DNA of 64,000 bases from Streptomyces sp. NRRL S-37 (GCF_000721605.1 NZ_JOIZ01000024.1:1-64000); one strand, 5' to 3'; positions 33,766-43,469 are shown, numbered from the stretch's first letter. Notes: generated by a model from the letters alone, not told the origin. Translations and numbers: made by a program.

Positions 33766-35136
33766 ATGGTCCTCAGACACGCCCGGGCCGCACGCCGGTC
33801 GGCGTTCACGGCGCTCGGCGCCCTCGTCCTCGCCGGCCTCCCCTGTGTCGCGGCGGCCGACGCCACGCCCGCGGCGGGGCCGACGCCCGGCGCCGCCCAG
33901 ACCCTGGGCGCCGACCGGCCGTCGCCCCATCTGCTCGCCGCCCTCCGGCGCGACCTGAGGCTGAACGAGGCCCAGGCCTCCGAGCGGCTGGTCAACGAGG
34001 CCGAGGCGGGTTCCCGGGCGGGCCGGCTGCGCAACGCGCTCGGCGACCGGTTCGCCGGTGCCTGGGTGCGCGGCGTCACGGCCGAGGAGCTCACGGTCGC
34101 GACCACCGACGCCAAGGACGTGCCGGCCATCGAGGCCCAGGGCGCCACGGCCAAGGTGGTCCGGCGGACGCTGGCCGCCCTGGAGGCGGACAAGGCGAAG
34201 CTGGACGCGGCGGCCGGGCGCGTCCCGACCCTCGACACGCCCGTCTGGTACGTCGACGTACCGGAGAACCGGATCATGGTGCAGGCGACGAGTCAGGAGG
34301 CCGGCAATGCCCTCGTCAAGGCCGCGGGGCTCGAGGGCGCGGACGTCGGCATCCGGATGTCGACGGCACGGCCGCGCCTGCTGCAGGACATCACCGGCGG
34401 CGACGCCTTCTACATCGACGACTCCGCGCGCTGCTCGGTCGGCTTCTCCGTCACCCGGGGCGAGCAGCCGGGCTTCGTCACCGCCGGTCACTGCGGCAGG
34501 GCCGGAGCGACCACGACCGGGTACGACCGCACCCCGCAGGGCACCTTCCAGGCCTCCGTCTTCCCCGGCGAGGACATGGCGTGGGTGGCGACCAACGCCC
34601 AGTGGACGCCCACGCCCGACGTCAAGGCGCAGGACGGCCAGGAGGTGCAGGTCACCGGTTCGGCGCAGGCGCTCGTCGGGGCGTCGGTGTGCCGCTCCGG
34701 CTCGACCACCGGATGGCACTGCGGGACCATCGAGCAGCACGACACCAGCGTCAGCTACCCCCAGGGCAGGGTCGACGGGCTGACCCGGACGACGGTGTGC
34801 GCCGAGCCGGGCGACTCCGGCGGTCCGTATGTCGCGGGCGCGCAGGCGCAGGGGGTCACCTCCGGCGGTTCCGGTGACTGCACCAGTGGCGGTACGACGT
34901 TCTACCAGCCGGTCAACCCGATCCTCGGCGACTTCGGGCTCACCCTGACCACCGCCGCCGCGCAGACGGCGCCGGAGCAGCAGGAGGGCGGCGCCCAGGC
35001 GTGGACCGCGGGCCGGGTCTACGAGGTGGGCGCCACCGTGACCCGTGACGGTGTGACGTACCAGTGCCTGCAGACCCACCAGGCGCAGGGCGCGTGGGCG
35101 CCCGCCGGCACCCCGGCGCTGTGGCAGCGGCTGTGA
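33766..35136 (+). CDS. Secreted S1 serine protease with chitin-binding module (streptogrisin C-like)
   Basis: A 456-residue preproenzyme: signal peptide (about 1-31), alpha-lytic-type pro-region (to about 205), mature protease and C-terminal CBM5/12-like module (WTAGRVYEVGATVTRDG and LQTHQAQGAWAP). The catalytic triad is His in FVTAGHCG, Asp in GEDMAWVA and Ser in EPGDSGGPY. Streptogrisin C has the same protease-plus-chitin-binding layout. Probably a secreted nutrient or chitin-associated protease. AAGGAG precedes the ATG. Confidence 0.9.
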   Translation: MVLRHARAARRSAFTALGALVLAGLPCVAAADATPAAGPTPGAAQTLGADRPSPHLLAALRRDLRLNEAQASERLVNEAEAGSRAGRLRNALGDRFAGAWVRGVTAEELTVATTDAKDVPAIEAQGATAKVVRRTLAALEADKAKLDAAAGRVPTLDTPVWYVDVPENRIMVQATSQEAGNALVKAAGLEGADVGIRMSTARPRLLQDITGGDAFYIDDSARCSVGFSVTRGEQPGFVTAGHCGRAGATTTGYDRTPQGTFQASVFPGEDMAWVATNAQWTPTPDVKAQDGQEVQVTGSAQALVGASVCRSGSTTGWHCGTIEQHDTSVSYPQGRVDGLTRTTVCAEPGDSGGPYVAGAQAQGVTSGGSGDCTSGGTTFYQPVNPILGDFGLTLTTAAAQTAPEQQEGGAQAWTAGRVYEVGATVTRDGVTYQCLQTHQAQGAWAPAGTPALWQRL

Positions 35137-35227
35137 CGGCATGACCGTACGGCGCCGGCGCCGGCCCTGTGCCGTTCCCGGGCGCGGCCGGGGCCGTATT
35201 CCCTCGACGGGCCGCAGGGGTACGGCA

Positions 35228-36559
35228 TCACGAGGAGACGGCGGGCGGGCGTACGCCGGACAGGAGCACGCCGCTGTGCGGGCGGGTCGGGACCCGGTGC
35301 AGTGGTATCGCGAGATTCTGTTCCGGCACCGTGTACTCCATCCGGGCGAGCCGCACCGCGAGCGCCTCCAGCACGCCGACGGTGACGCCCTCGCCGGGGC
35401 AGCGGTGGCCGGCGGCCGGGTCGCCGCCGCCCTGCGGGATCAATTCGTCGCGCTCCACGGGCCGTTCGAGGAAGCGCCGCGGGCGGAAGGCGTACGGATC
35501 GCCCCACAGTGACTCGTCGTGGTTCTGGCCGTACACGTCGAGCACCACCAGTCCGCCGGCCGGGACCCACTCGCCCCGCCAGTACAGGTCCCGGGCGGCC
35601 AGACCGCCGAGGAACGGCACGAACGGGTAGAAGCGGCGCACCTCGTGGGCGAACGCGGCGGTGAACGGGACGTCCCCGTCCGCCAGCGGCGCCCGGTGCT
35701 CGGGCCATTTGTGCAGGGCGTGCGCGGTGAAGGCGACGAACCAGGCGACGGCGGTCGTCGGGCGGACGACGTTGAGCAGTTCCACCGCGGCCGTCTTCTC
35801 GTCGAGCGGCCCGCCGTCCGCGTCGCGGTGCCGGCACACCAGGTCGAGGACCGAGTCCTCGGGGGCGGTGACCGTGCCGGACCGCACGTCCCGCACCAGC
35901 CGGCCCAGCCGGTCCTCCTGCCGGGCGCGGGCGCGCCGGGCCCTCAGGTGGCGCGGTCCGGCGGTGGCGAAGCCGTCGACCATGGCGATCATGTCGCGGG
36001 CCGTCGCCTCGGCGCCGGCGTCGTCCAACGGTATGCCGGCCCACCGGTGGACCCCGGTGGTGAGCACCGCGGACGCCTCGTCGAACAGGACGACGGAGCC
36101 GCGCCGGCCCCAGGCGGGTACGGCCTCGTCCCAGGCCCCGGTCACGTGATCGACGAGGCCGGCGATCCGGCCGGGGGCGAGCAGCGGCAGGAACAGGGAC
36201 TTGCGGGTGCGGTGGGCGACGCCGTCGAGGGTGTGCACCGCCTCGTGGCCGAACAGGGTGGCGAGCACGGGTTCGGGGATGGCGCGGTGCCGGTGCACGT
36301 TCCGCTCGTCGTAGAAGAACCGCACCGCTTCGGGGCCGCGCAGGGCGAGGGCGGGCCGGCCCAGGATCCGGGTGCGGACCACGGGGCCGGGGGTGTCGCG
36401 CATCCGGTTGGGCAGCCAGGCGTAGCCCTCGGCCAGCAGAGGCAGGGTGCGGTCGAGCAGGGGGCGGCTGAGTACGTCCATCGCCGTCGGGTGCCCCGGG
36501 GGGACGGCGGGACACTCCGGGCGGGGCGGGGTCACCCGTTCGGATGTGGCCGAGGCCAC
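35228..36559 (-). CDS. Cytochrome P450, CYP152 fatty-acid hydroxylase-like
   Basis: A 443-residue P450 with GHRCPGEGVTVG (heme Cys) preceded by IPQGGGD. The I-helix reads VVRPTTAVAWFVAF, with Arg-Pro instead of the acid/alcohol pair. That is the CYP152 peroxygenase pattern, in which the fatty-acid carboxylate supplies the acid and H2O2 is the oxidant. It needs no ferredoxin, and none is adjacent. The true start may be the ATG at 36481 (MDVLSRPLLDRTL), which matches family length better; neither start has a clear ribosome site. Confidence 0.85.
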   Translation of the reverse strand: MASATSERVTPPRPECPAVPPGHPTAMDVLSRPLLDRTLPLLAEGYAWLPNRMRDTPGPVVRTRILGRPALALRGPEAVRFFYDERNVHRHRAIPEPVLATLFGHEAVHTLDGVAHRTRKSLFLPLLAPGRIAGLVDHVTGAWDEAVPAWGRRGSVVLFDEASAVLTTGVHRWAGIPLDDAGAEATARDMIAMVDGFATAGPRHLRARRARARQEDRLGRLVRDVRSGTVTAPEDSVLDLVCRHRDADGGPLDEKTAAVELLNVVRPTTAVAWFVAFTAHALHKWPEHRAPLADGDVPFTAAFAHEVRRFYPFVPFLGGLAARDLYWRGEWVPAGGLVVLDVYGQNHDESLWGDPYAFRPRRFLERPVERDELIPQGGGDPAAGHRCPGEGVTVGVLEALAVRLARMEYTVPEQNLAIPLHRVPTRPHSGVLLSGVRPPAVSS

Positions 36560-36653
36560 GTGCCGAAGGAGGCCGGGGTCATATCGGGACGGGTGGGGCG
36601 GCGGCTAGCGTTCCGCGCGGTCCTTTCACCCCAGCAGCTCGGGCGGCCCGGCA

Positions 36654-37157
36654 GTGCAAGCAGATCTCTCACCGGTCATCGCGGCGACGGCGCAGTGGCT
36701 GACGTGTTCCTTTCCCGCGCCCGGCGGGGCGCTGGCCGCCGCGCTGTGCGAGGCGCAGGCGCGGCAGGCGGTGACCGTCGCGGCGCGGCTGCGGTATCCC
36801 ACGGAGATGGACGCCGCCCTGGTCGGACTGGCGGGGCCCGGGGGGTCGGGGCGGCTCGACTGGGTGACCGGGGCGGATGCGGAGGGCTCGGGCGAGGCGT
36901 GGCGTACGTGGGTCGACGAGGTGGTGGCGAGCTGGGCGGTGTGCCTGCTGGCCGATGCCGAGCTGGCCGGTCTCGCGGTGGCCGCGCTCGCGGAGGGGCC
37001 TGTGGTTGTCGAGTTCCGTCGGCTGGTGGCGCCCGATGAGGCGGATCGCCGGGCGGCGGCGTTGCTGCGGCATCCGGATCTGGTGGCTCCGGTGGCGGGG
37101 CTTCACCGGTCGGGGCTGCTGAGCCGGCTGGATCCGGATGCCACGCTGGTGAGGTGA
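36654..37157 (+). CDS. Hypothetical protein
   Basis: A 167-residue, alanine/leucine-rich soluble protein from a GTG start without an obvious ribosome site (VQADLSPVIAATAQWLTCSF). No known domain recognised. It is divergent from the P450 gene. Coding bias looks real in this frame, and the region ends in DPDATLVR just before a repeat-rich spacer. Confidence 0.5.
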   Translation: MQADLSPVIAATAQWLTCSFPAPGGALAAALCEAQARQAVTVAARLRYPTEMDAALVGLAGPGGSGRLDWVTGADAEGSGEAWRTWVDEVVASWAVCLLADAELAGLAVAALAEGPVVVEFRRLVAPDEADRRAAALLRHPDLVAPVAGLHRSGLLSRLDPDATLVR

Positions 37158-37309
37158 GGCGGGGGCTTCCTGCCGGGTTCCGCGTGTGCGGGGGTTTCGC
37201 GTGGCCCGGTGCTTTGTGGGTGCCCGGTGTGGGGGCGGGCCGGGGGTTGATTGCGCTGCCCAGCGCTTGCGGGGTGCCGTCGCGCCCACCCGTGCCGCCC
37301 CAGCGGCAC

Positions 37310-37443
37310 GACTGCCCGCGGATTGCGCGGCGTGCGGCTGGCGCGGCTGGCGACTGTCCGCGGATGGCGCGGCGTGCGGCTGTCCGCGGATGACGCGGCA
37401 GGCGGCTGTCCGCGGATGGCGCGGCGCGCGGCTGTCCGCGGGA
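37310..37443 (+). repeat. 26-bp tandem repeat (minisatellite)
   Basis: Units related to GACTGTCCGCGGATGGCGCG start at 37352, 37378, 37404 and 37430 (the last partial). A further diverged copy begins at 37310 after a short interruption. They fill most of the 377-bp non-coding spacer (37158-37534) before the sugar epimerase gene, where no other feature was seen. Copy number may vary between strains. Confidence 0.75.
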
Positions 37444-37534
37444 CGGACGGTGGTGTGCGGGTTGCGTTCTGTTGTTCACTCGATTGCATCAGGTGGCCGT
37501 GCCGGGGGGCGGGGGCGGGGTCAGGGTGGGCGGT

Positions 37535-38497
37535 ATGAGTACCGTCATATCGCGGAAGTGGGAGCACGCCGTCGTCACCGGTGGGGCGGGGTTCGTCGGG
37601 TCCCATCTGTGTGCCGCCCTGCTCGACGCGGGCGCGGCCGTCACCTGCGTGGACGACCTCAGCACTGGCCGCCCGGAGAACATCGCCCCGCTGCTCGAAC
37701 GGCCCGGGTTCACGCTCGTACGGGCCAACGTGGCGCAGGAACTGCCGGTCGACCGGCCCACCGACCTGGTGCTGCACTTCGCCTCCCCCGCCTCCCCGGC
37801 GGACTACCTTCGGCTGCCGCTGCACACCCTGGAGACGGGCAGTCTCGGCACCCGCAACGCCCTGAGGCTCGCCCAGGACGCCGAGGCCCGCTTCGTCCTC
37901 GCCTCCACCTCGGAGGTCTACGGCGACCCCCAGCAGAACCCGCAGGACGAACGGTACTGGGGCCACGTCAACCCGGTCGGCCCGCGCAGTGTCTACGACG
38001 AGGCCAAGCGCTTCGGCGAGGCGCTGACCACCGCCCACGCGGAGGCCCGCGGCACGGACACCTGCATCGTGCGGCTGTTCAACACCTACGGTCCGCGGAT
38101 GCGCGGCCACGACGGCCGCGCCGTACCGACCTTCGTGCGGCAGGCCCTGGCCGGCGAACCCCTCACCGTGACCGGTGACGGACTGCAGACCCGCTCGCTG
38201 TGCTACGTCGACGACACGGTGGCCGGCGTCCTCGCGGCGGCCGCCCACGGCATGCGCGGCCCCGTCAACATCGGCAACCCCGGCGAGATCACCATGCTGG
38301 GCCTGGCCCGTCTCGTCATCGCGCTCGCGGGGTCCCGTTCGGAGGTCCGCTACATCGAACGCCCGGTGGACGACCCCGCCGTGCGCTGCCCGGACATCAC
38401 CCTGGCCCGCGACAAGCTCGGCTGGGAACCCCAGGTGGCCGCCGAGGAGGGGCTGCGCCGCACGATCGACTGGTTCCGCGCCGAAGCACGCCGCTGA
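37535..38497 (+). CDS. NAD-dependent sugar epimerase/decarboxylase (UDP-glucuronate decarboxylase-like)
   Basis: A 320-residue extended SDR. The cofactor motif is VVTGGAGFVGSHL, the Ser site is ASTSEVYGDP and the catalytic YxxxK is SVYDEAKRFGEAL. LFNTYGPRMRGHDGRAVPTF and RSLCYVDD are typical of UXS/RmlB-like enzymes. It heads a glycan gene set with a carbamoyltransferase, glycosyltransferases and heptose genes. It may make UDP-xylose or another nucleotide sugar, or substitute for the missing heptose epimerase. Confidence 0.82.
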   Translation: MSTVISRKWEHAVVTGGAGFVGSHLCAALLDAGAAVTCVDDLSTGRPENIAPLLERPGFTLVRANVAQELPVDRPTDLVLHFASPASPADYLRLPLHTLETGSLGTRNALRLAQDAEARFVLASTSEVYGDPQQNPQDERYWGHVNPVGPRSVYDEAKRFGEALTTAHAEARGTDTCIVRLFNTYGPRMRGHDGRAVPTFVRQALAGEPLTVTGDGLQTRSLCYVDDTVAGVLAAAAHGMRGPVNIGNPGEITMLGLARLVIALAGSRSEVRYIERPVDDPAVRCPDITLARDKLGWEPQVAAEEGLRRTIDWFRAEARR

Positions 38498-38515
38498 GCG
38501 AAAGGCCCGTCCGCC

Positions 38516-40180
38516 ATGCGCATCCTCGGAATCAACGCCCTCTTCCACGACCCCGCGGCCGCCCTGGTGATCGACGGGCGGACCGTCGCCGCCGCGGAGG
38601 AGGAGAGGTTCTCCCGGCGCAAGCACGGCAAGCGCCCGCTGCCGTTCTCCGCCTGGGAGCTGCCCGAGCGGGCCGCCGCCTGGTGTCTGAAGCGGGCCGG
38701 GCTGCGCCCGGAGGACCTCGACGCGGTCGCCTACTCCTTCGACCCGGCGTTGGCCCGCCCCGCCGACGCCATGGGCCTGCACGACCCGTGGGACCACCTG
38801 CGGCTCACCTACGCGCGGGAGGCACCCGGCTTCCTGCGGACCGCGCTGCCCGGACTCGACCCCGGTCTCGTCCGCTTCGTACCGCACCACATGGCGCACG
38901 CCGCCTCCGGTGCCTTCGCCGCGCCGGACGCCGGGGACTGCTCCGTGCTGGTGCTGGACGGCCGCGGCGAACGCGCCTCGCACCTCGCCGCCCGCCGGGT
39001 GGGCGACCGGCTCGAACCCCTGCGCGCCCAGGACCTCCCCCACTCGCTCGGCCTCGTCTACGAGGAACTCACCGAGCACCTCGGCTTCCTGCGCTCCTCC
39101 GACGAATTCAAGGTGATGGCCCTCGCCTCCCACGGCACCCCGCGCATGCTGCCCGAACTGCGCCGGTACGTGTATCCGACCGGCGACGGCGGCTTCCACG
39201 CCACCGGCGTGCCCTGGCACGACCTGTGCGCGCCGCGCGGCCCGGACGAACCGTGGACCCGGGACCACGCCGACGTCGCCGCGAGCACGCAGGCGGTCCT
39301 GGAGGAGACCCTGCTGGACCTGGTGCGCTGGCTGCACGGCCGTACCCACGGCTCGGTGCTCACCCTCGCCGGGGGCGTGGCCCTGAACTGCGTCGCCAAC
39401 TCCCGTATCGCCCGCGAGGGTCCGTTCTCCCGGGTGTGGGTGCAGCCCGCGGCCGGGGACGCGGGCACCGCGCTCGGCGGCGCCCTGCTGCTGTCCGCCG
39501 GCGCCGGTGACGAGCCCGAGCCGATGACCGGCGCCGACCTCGGCCGGGACTGGTCCGACGCGGAGCTGGGGGCGTGGCTGAAGACGGCCGCCGTACCCTT
39601 CGAACGGCCGGCGGACATCGCCGCCACCGTGGCCCGGACGCTGGCCGGCAACGGCATCGTCGCCTGGTTCCAGGGGCGCAGCGAGTACGGCCCCCGGGCG
39701 CTCGGCCACCGCTCGCTGCTGGCCCACCCCGGACACGCGGGCAATCTGGAGCGGCTCAACGACGTCAAGGGGCGCGAGCAGTTCCGGCCGGTGGCACCGA
39801 TGGTGCTCGCCGAACGGGCCGCCGAAATCTTCGACGGGCCGCTGCCCAGCCCGTACATGCTGTTCGTGCACGACGTGGCGCCCGCCTGGAGGGACCGCGT
39901 CCCGGCCGTGGTGCACGTCGACGGCACCGCCCGCATCCAGACGGTCGATCCTGCGCGCGAGCCCCTGGTGGCACGGATGCTGGGCGAGTTCGAGCGGCTG
40001 ACCGGGCTGCCCGTGGTCGTCAACACCAGTCTCAACACGGCGGGCCGGCCGATGGTGGACGATCCGCGCGACGCCCTGGAGTGCTTCGGCTCCTCCCCCG
40101 TCGACCTCCTGGCCATCGGCCCGTACGCGATCCGGCGCGGCGACCTGTTCCGCTCCGGCGACGGCGAGGTCCCCCGGTGA
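38516..40180 (+). CDS. O-carbamoyltransferase (NodU/CmcH/TobZ family)
   Basis: A 554-residue two-domain enzyme. The N-terminal Kae1-like domain shows ILGINALFHDPAAALV, VPHHMAHAASGAFA and TLAGGVALNC. The YrdC-like C-terminal region has SEYGPRALGHRSLLAHPG, KGREQFRPVAPMV and VVNTSLNTAGRPMVDDP. The family forms carbamoyl-AMP and transfers the carbamoyl to a hydroxyl of a sugar or antibiotic. Here, among sugar genes, it probably carbamoylates a heptose or another glycan sugar. It overlaps the next gene by 4 bp. Confidence 0.9.
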   Translation: MRILGINALFHDPAAALVIDGRTVAAAEEERFSRRKHGKRPLPFSAWELPERAAAWCLKRAGLRPEDLDAVAYSFDPALARPADAMGLHDPWDHLRLTYAREAPGFLRTALPGLDPGLVRFVPHHMAHAASGAFAAPDAGDCSVLVLDGRGERASHLAARRVGDRLEPLRAQDLPHSLGLVYEELTEHLGFLRSSDEFKVMALASHGTPRMLPELRRYVYPTGDGGFHATGVPWHDLCAPRGPDEPWTRDHADVAASTQAVLEETLLDLVRWLHGRTHGSVLTLAGGVALNCVANSRIAREGPFSRVWVQPAAGDAGTALGGALLLSAGAGDEPEPMTGADLGRDWSDAELGAWLKTAAVPFERPADIAATVARTLAGNGIVAWFQGRSEYGPRALGHRSLLAHPGHAGNLERLNDVKGREQFRPVAPMVLAERAAEIFDGPLPSPYMLFVHDVAPAWRDRVPAVVHVDGTARIQTVDPAREPLVARMLGEFERLTGLPVVVNTSLNTAGRPMVDDPRDALECFGSSPVDLLAIGPYAIRRGDLFRSGDGEVPR

Positions 40181-41241
40181 CCGGCCCCGCCGCCCCGGAC
40201 GGGGAGTACGCGGTGGTGGTGCCGACGCTCGGCCGGCCCGGACTCGGCCGGTGCCTGCGGGCGCTGGCCGAGGCGGACGGGCCCGGCCCGGTACGGGTCG
40301 TGGTGGTCGACGACCGCCCGGACGCGGCCGGTGCGCCGCTGACCGCCGCCGTCCCGCCGTCGCTGCGCTCGCGCACCCTCGTCGTGCCCGGCGGGGCGCG
40401 GGGCCCGGCCGCCGCCCGCAACACCGGGTGGCGGGCCGCCGGGGACGCGCCGTGGATCGTCTTCCTCGACGACGACGTGGTACCCGGCCCCACCTGGGCC
40501 GACGACCTGGCGCTCGACCTCGCGGGGGCGAGCGTCGCGACCGCCGGGATCGCCGCCCGGATCGAGGTGCCGCTGCCGCCGGACCGGCCGCCCACCGACT
40601 GGGAACGGAACACCGCCGGACTGGCCCGGGCCCGCTGGATCACCGCCGACATGGCGTACCGGCGCCGGGCGCTGGAGGCCGTCGGCGGCTTCGACGAACG
40701 GTTCCGCAGGGCCTTCCGGGAGGACGCGGACCTGGCGCTGCGGATGCTCGACGCCGGCTGGGTCCTGTCCGAGGGCCGCCGCACCACCACCCACCCGGTC
40801 CGGCCGGCCGGGCGCTGGATCTCCGTACGGCTCCAGGCGGGCAACGCCGACGACGTGCTGATGACCAGGCTGCACGGACGTGGCTGGTGGCGGCGGGCAC
40901 AGGCGCCGCGGGGCCGGCTGCCCGCGCATCTGGCGCTGACCGCGGCGGGCCTGGCGGCAGCGGGCTGTCTGCTGTCCGGCCGGCCGCGCACGGCGGCGGC
41001 GTGTGCCCTCGGGTGGCTGGCGGGGACCGCCGAGTTCGCCCTCGCCCGGATCCTGCCGGGCCCGCGCACCCGCGAGGAGATCGTCACCATGTCCCTCACC
41101 AGCGTGTTGGTCCCGCCCGCCGCGACCTGGCACTGGCTGCGCGGCCACGCCCTGCACCGCGCGGCGCGGTCCCGCCCGCACCGGGCCGGTCCCCCCGCCG
41201 CCGCGTACTCCCCGTCGGCCGGCGAACGGCTCCCCTCGTGA
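40177..41241 (+). CDS. Family 2 glycosyltransferase
   Basis: A 354-residue GT-A enzyme. YAVVVPTLGRPGLGRCLRAL starts the nucleotide domain, ARNTGWRAA follows, and the metal motif is FLDDDVVPGP. ADMAYRRRALEAVGGFDERF and FREDADLALRM are the acceptor-site and catalytic regions. A C-terminal hydrophobic stretch (about 250-290) suggests membrane contact. The GTG overlaps the carbamoyltransferase stop. Confidence 0.87.
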   Translation: MTGPAAPDGEYAVVVPTLGRPGLGRCLRALAEADGPGPVRVVVVDDRPDAAGAPLTAAVPPSLRSRTLVVPGGARGPAAARNTGWRAAGDAPWIVFLDDDVVPGPTWADDLALDLAGASVATAGIAARIEVPLPPDRPPTDWERNTAGLARARWITADMAYRRRALEAVGGFDERFRRAFREDADLALRMLDAGWVLSEGRRTTTHPVRPAGRWISVRLQAGNADDVLMTRLHGRGWWRRAQAPRGRLPAHLALTAAGLAAAGCLLSGRPRTAAACALGWLAGTAEFALARILPGPRTREEIVTMSLTSVLVPPAATWHWLRGHALHRAARSRPHRAGPPAAAYSPSAGERLPS

Positions 41242-41524
41242 CCCGCCCGTCCCGCCGGCCGCCCCCGGTCGCGGCCCTCCGCGACGGTACCGCCGTCCCC
41301 GCCGGGGCCGCGTCCCGGCCGACGGGAGCCACGGCCTCCCCTCCGGCGGGCCTCCGCACCCTAGTCGTACGGCCGCGGGGAGAGAGGCGCCCGGCCCGCC
41401 CGCCGTGCGGCCGGCGGGCCCGTCCGCTCCGGCGGGCGGCCGGTGTCCGGCCGTGGCGGTGGGCCGGGGTGCCCAGGAACATTCCGCCGCGGCCCGTGCC
41501 GCGACCGATCACGGAGGTGCGCCC

Positions 41525-42772
41525 ATGACCCCCGCTTCCGGCCCGCTCGCCCCGGGCGTGCTGTCCGTCGCCCTGGTCTCGGAGCACGCGAGCCCGCTCG
41601 CCACCCTCGGCGGGGTGGACGCCGGCGGGCAGAACGTCCACGTCGCCGCCCTGGCCGGGGCGCTCGCCGACCGCGGCCACCGCGTCACCGTGCACACCCG
41701 CCGCGACGCGCCCGGCCTGCCCGACCGGGTGACGCTGCGCGAGGGCGTCGAGGTGCACCACGTCCCGGCGGGCCCCGCCGAGCCGGTCCCCAAGGACCGG
41801 CTGCTGCCGTACATGGACGAGTTCGGGCGCCTGCTGGCCCGGGAGTGGCGGGCGCGCACCCCGGACGTGGTGCACTCGCACTACTGGATGTCGGGGCTGG
41901 CCTCGCTGGGGGCGGCCCGGGAGCTGGGGCTGCCGCTGCTGCACACGTATCACGCGCTGGGCACGGTGAAGCGCCGGCACCAAGGGCTCGCCGACACCAG
42001 CCCGCCGGAGCGGATCGGCTGCGAGACCGAGGTGGGGCTGGGCTGCGACCGGATCGTCGCCACCTGCCGGGACGAGGTCGCCGAACTGGTCCGGATGGGT
42101 GTGCCGGCGTACCGGATCGGGGTCGTGCCGTGCGGGGTCGACACGGACCGGTTCACGCCGGTGGGTCCCGTCGCGCCGCGCGGCCCGTTCCGGTACCGGC
42201 TGGTGCAGCTCGGGCGGCTGGTGCCGCGCAAGGGCGCCGCGGTGTCGGTGGCCGCGCTGGCGCGGCTGCCCGGTACGGAGCTGCTGGTGGTCGGCGGGCC
42301 TCCGCCGGAACTCCTCGACGACGACCCGGAGGTTCGGCGGCTGCGCGGCATCGCGCGGGACGCCGGGGTCGCCGGCCGGGTCCGGTTCACCGGCGGGGTG
42401 GACGCCGGACGGGTGCCGGCGCTGCTGCGCTCCGCCGACGTGGTGCTGTGCCCCGCCGACTACGAGCCCTTCGGGATCGTCCCGCTGGAGGCCATGGCCT
42501 GCGGCCGTCCGGTGGTGGCCACCGCGGTCGGCGGCCAGCTCGACACGGTCGCCGATCCGGCCACCGGCCGGCTGGTGCCGCCCGGCGACCCCGGGGCACT
42601 GGCCGGGGCCGTGGCCGGCCTGCTCGCCGATCCGGCGGCCCGGCAGGCGTGCGGGGCGGCCGGCCGTCGCCGGGTGCTCAGCCGCTACGGCTGGGCGCGG
42701 ATCGCCGCGGCCACCGAGGCGGCGTACTGCGAGGTCCTCGACGCCGAGCCCGCCGCGACCGGAACCGGCTGA
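41525..42772 (+). CDS. Family 4 glycosyltransferase
   Basis: A 415-residue GT-B enzyme. LGGVDAGGQNVHVAALAGAL at the N-terminus recalls sucrose-phosphate-synthase and MshA-type GT4 enzymes. VVHSHYWMSGLASL, GVVPCGVDTDRF and the EX7E region (YEPFGIVPLEAMACGRPVVA) are present. It starts 283 bp after the GT2 gene behind GGAGGTG. That spacer shows no gene. A transferase for the sugar made by the following heptose genes is likely. Confidence 0.88.
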   Translation: MTPASGPLAPGVLSVALVSEHASPLATLGGVDAGGQNVHVAALAGALADRGHRVTVHTRRDAPGLPDRVTLREGVEVHHVPAGPAEPVPKDRLLPYMDEFGRLLAREWRARTPDVVHSHYWMSGLASLGAARELGLPLLHTYHALGTVKRRHQGLADTSPPERIGCETEVGLGCDRIVATCRDEVAELVRMGVPAYRIGVVPCGVDTDRFTPVGPVAPRGPFRYRLVQLGRLVPRKGAAVSVAALARLPGTELLVVGGPPPELLDDDPEVRRLRGIARDAGVAGRVRFTGGVDAGRVPALLRSADVVLCPADYEPFGIVPLEAMACGRPVVATAVGGQLDTVADPATGRLVPPGDPGALAGAVAGLLADPAARQACGAAGRRRVLSRYGWARIAAATEAAYCEVLDAEPAATGTG

Positions 42773-42842
42773 GCCGCCGGCGTCCGACGTTGGAAGGAGG
42801 TGCGGGTGCCGCCGTCCCCCGAGGCGGCGCGCCCGAGACACC

Positions 42843-43469
42843 ATGACCGAAGACTCCGCCCTCGAAGCCGCCCGGCTGCACTGCCGGTCGCTCCAGGAGG
42901 CCCTCGACGGCTTCCGCCGAACCGGTCTGCCCCGGATCGCCGACTGGGGCGGACGCCTCGCCGGCGTGCTCACCGGCGGCGGGCGGCTGCTGGCCGCCGG
43001 CAACGGCGGCAGCGCCGCCCAGGCCCAGCACCTGACCGCCGAGCTGGTCGGCCGCTACCGGCGGGAGCGGCGCGCCTATTCGGCGCTCGCCCTGCACGCG
43101 GAGACCTCCAGCGTCACCGCCATCGGCAACGACTACGGCTTCGACCACGTCTACGCCCGCCAGGTGGCCGCCCACGGGCGTCCCGGCGATGTGCTGATGC
43201 TGCTGTCCACCTCGGGACGCAGCGCCAATCTGATCGCGGCGGCGGTGACGGGCCGGCGGGCCGGGCTGCGGGTCTGGGCGCTCACCGGGCCCGGCCCGAA
43301 CCCGCTGGCGGAGGCCGCGGACGACGCGCTGTGCGTGGCGGCGGGCAGCGCCGCGACCGTCCAGGAGACGCATCTGGTCGCCGTACACCTGCTCTGCGAG
43401 TGTTTCGACGCCGCCGTGGCCGCGCCCCTCGCGCGCGGTGCGGCGGCCGTCCCCGGGAGGATGTCATGA
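42843..43469 (+). CDS. gmhA: Sedoheptulose-7-phosphate isomerase (GmhA-like SIS protein)
   Basis: A 208-residue SIS-domain protein. GRLLAAGNGGSAAQAQHLTAELVGRY, read in two parts, is the GmhA phosphate site, and MLLSTSGRSANLIAA is the second. GmhA makes D-glycero-D-manno-heptose 7-phosphate. The ATG at 42843 has no good site of its own; a strong AAGGAGGTG lies about 42 bp upstream in front of an out-of-frame GTG, which is odd. It overlaps hldE by 4 bp. Confidence 0.87.
   Translation: MTEDSALEAARLHCRSLQEALDGFRRTGLPRIADWGGRLAGVLTGGGRLLAAGNGGSAAQAQHLTAELVGRYRRERRAYSALALHAETSSVTAIGNDYGFDHVYARQVAAHGRPGDVLMLLSTSGRSANLIAAAVTGRRAGLRVWALTGPGPNPLAEAADDALCVAAGSAATVQETHLVAVHLLCECFDAAVAAPLARGAAAVPGRMS

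Noticed and set aside
37310..37443. Possible CRISPR array
   Set aside because: The units follow each other directly with no unique spacers and no cas genes are nearby; it is a tandem repeat.
42806..43469. A GTG at 42806 with a strong AAGGAGGTG site as the start of gmhA
   Set aside because: It is out of frame with the GmhA motifs; the in-frame ATG at 42843 was kept, although it has no good site of its own.
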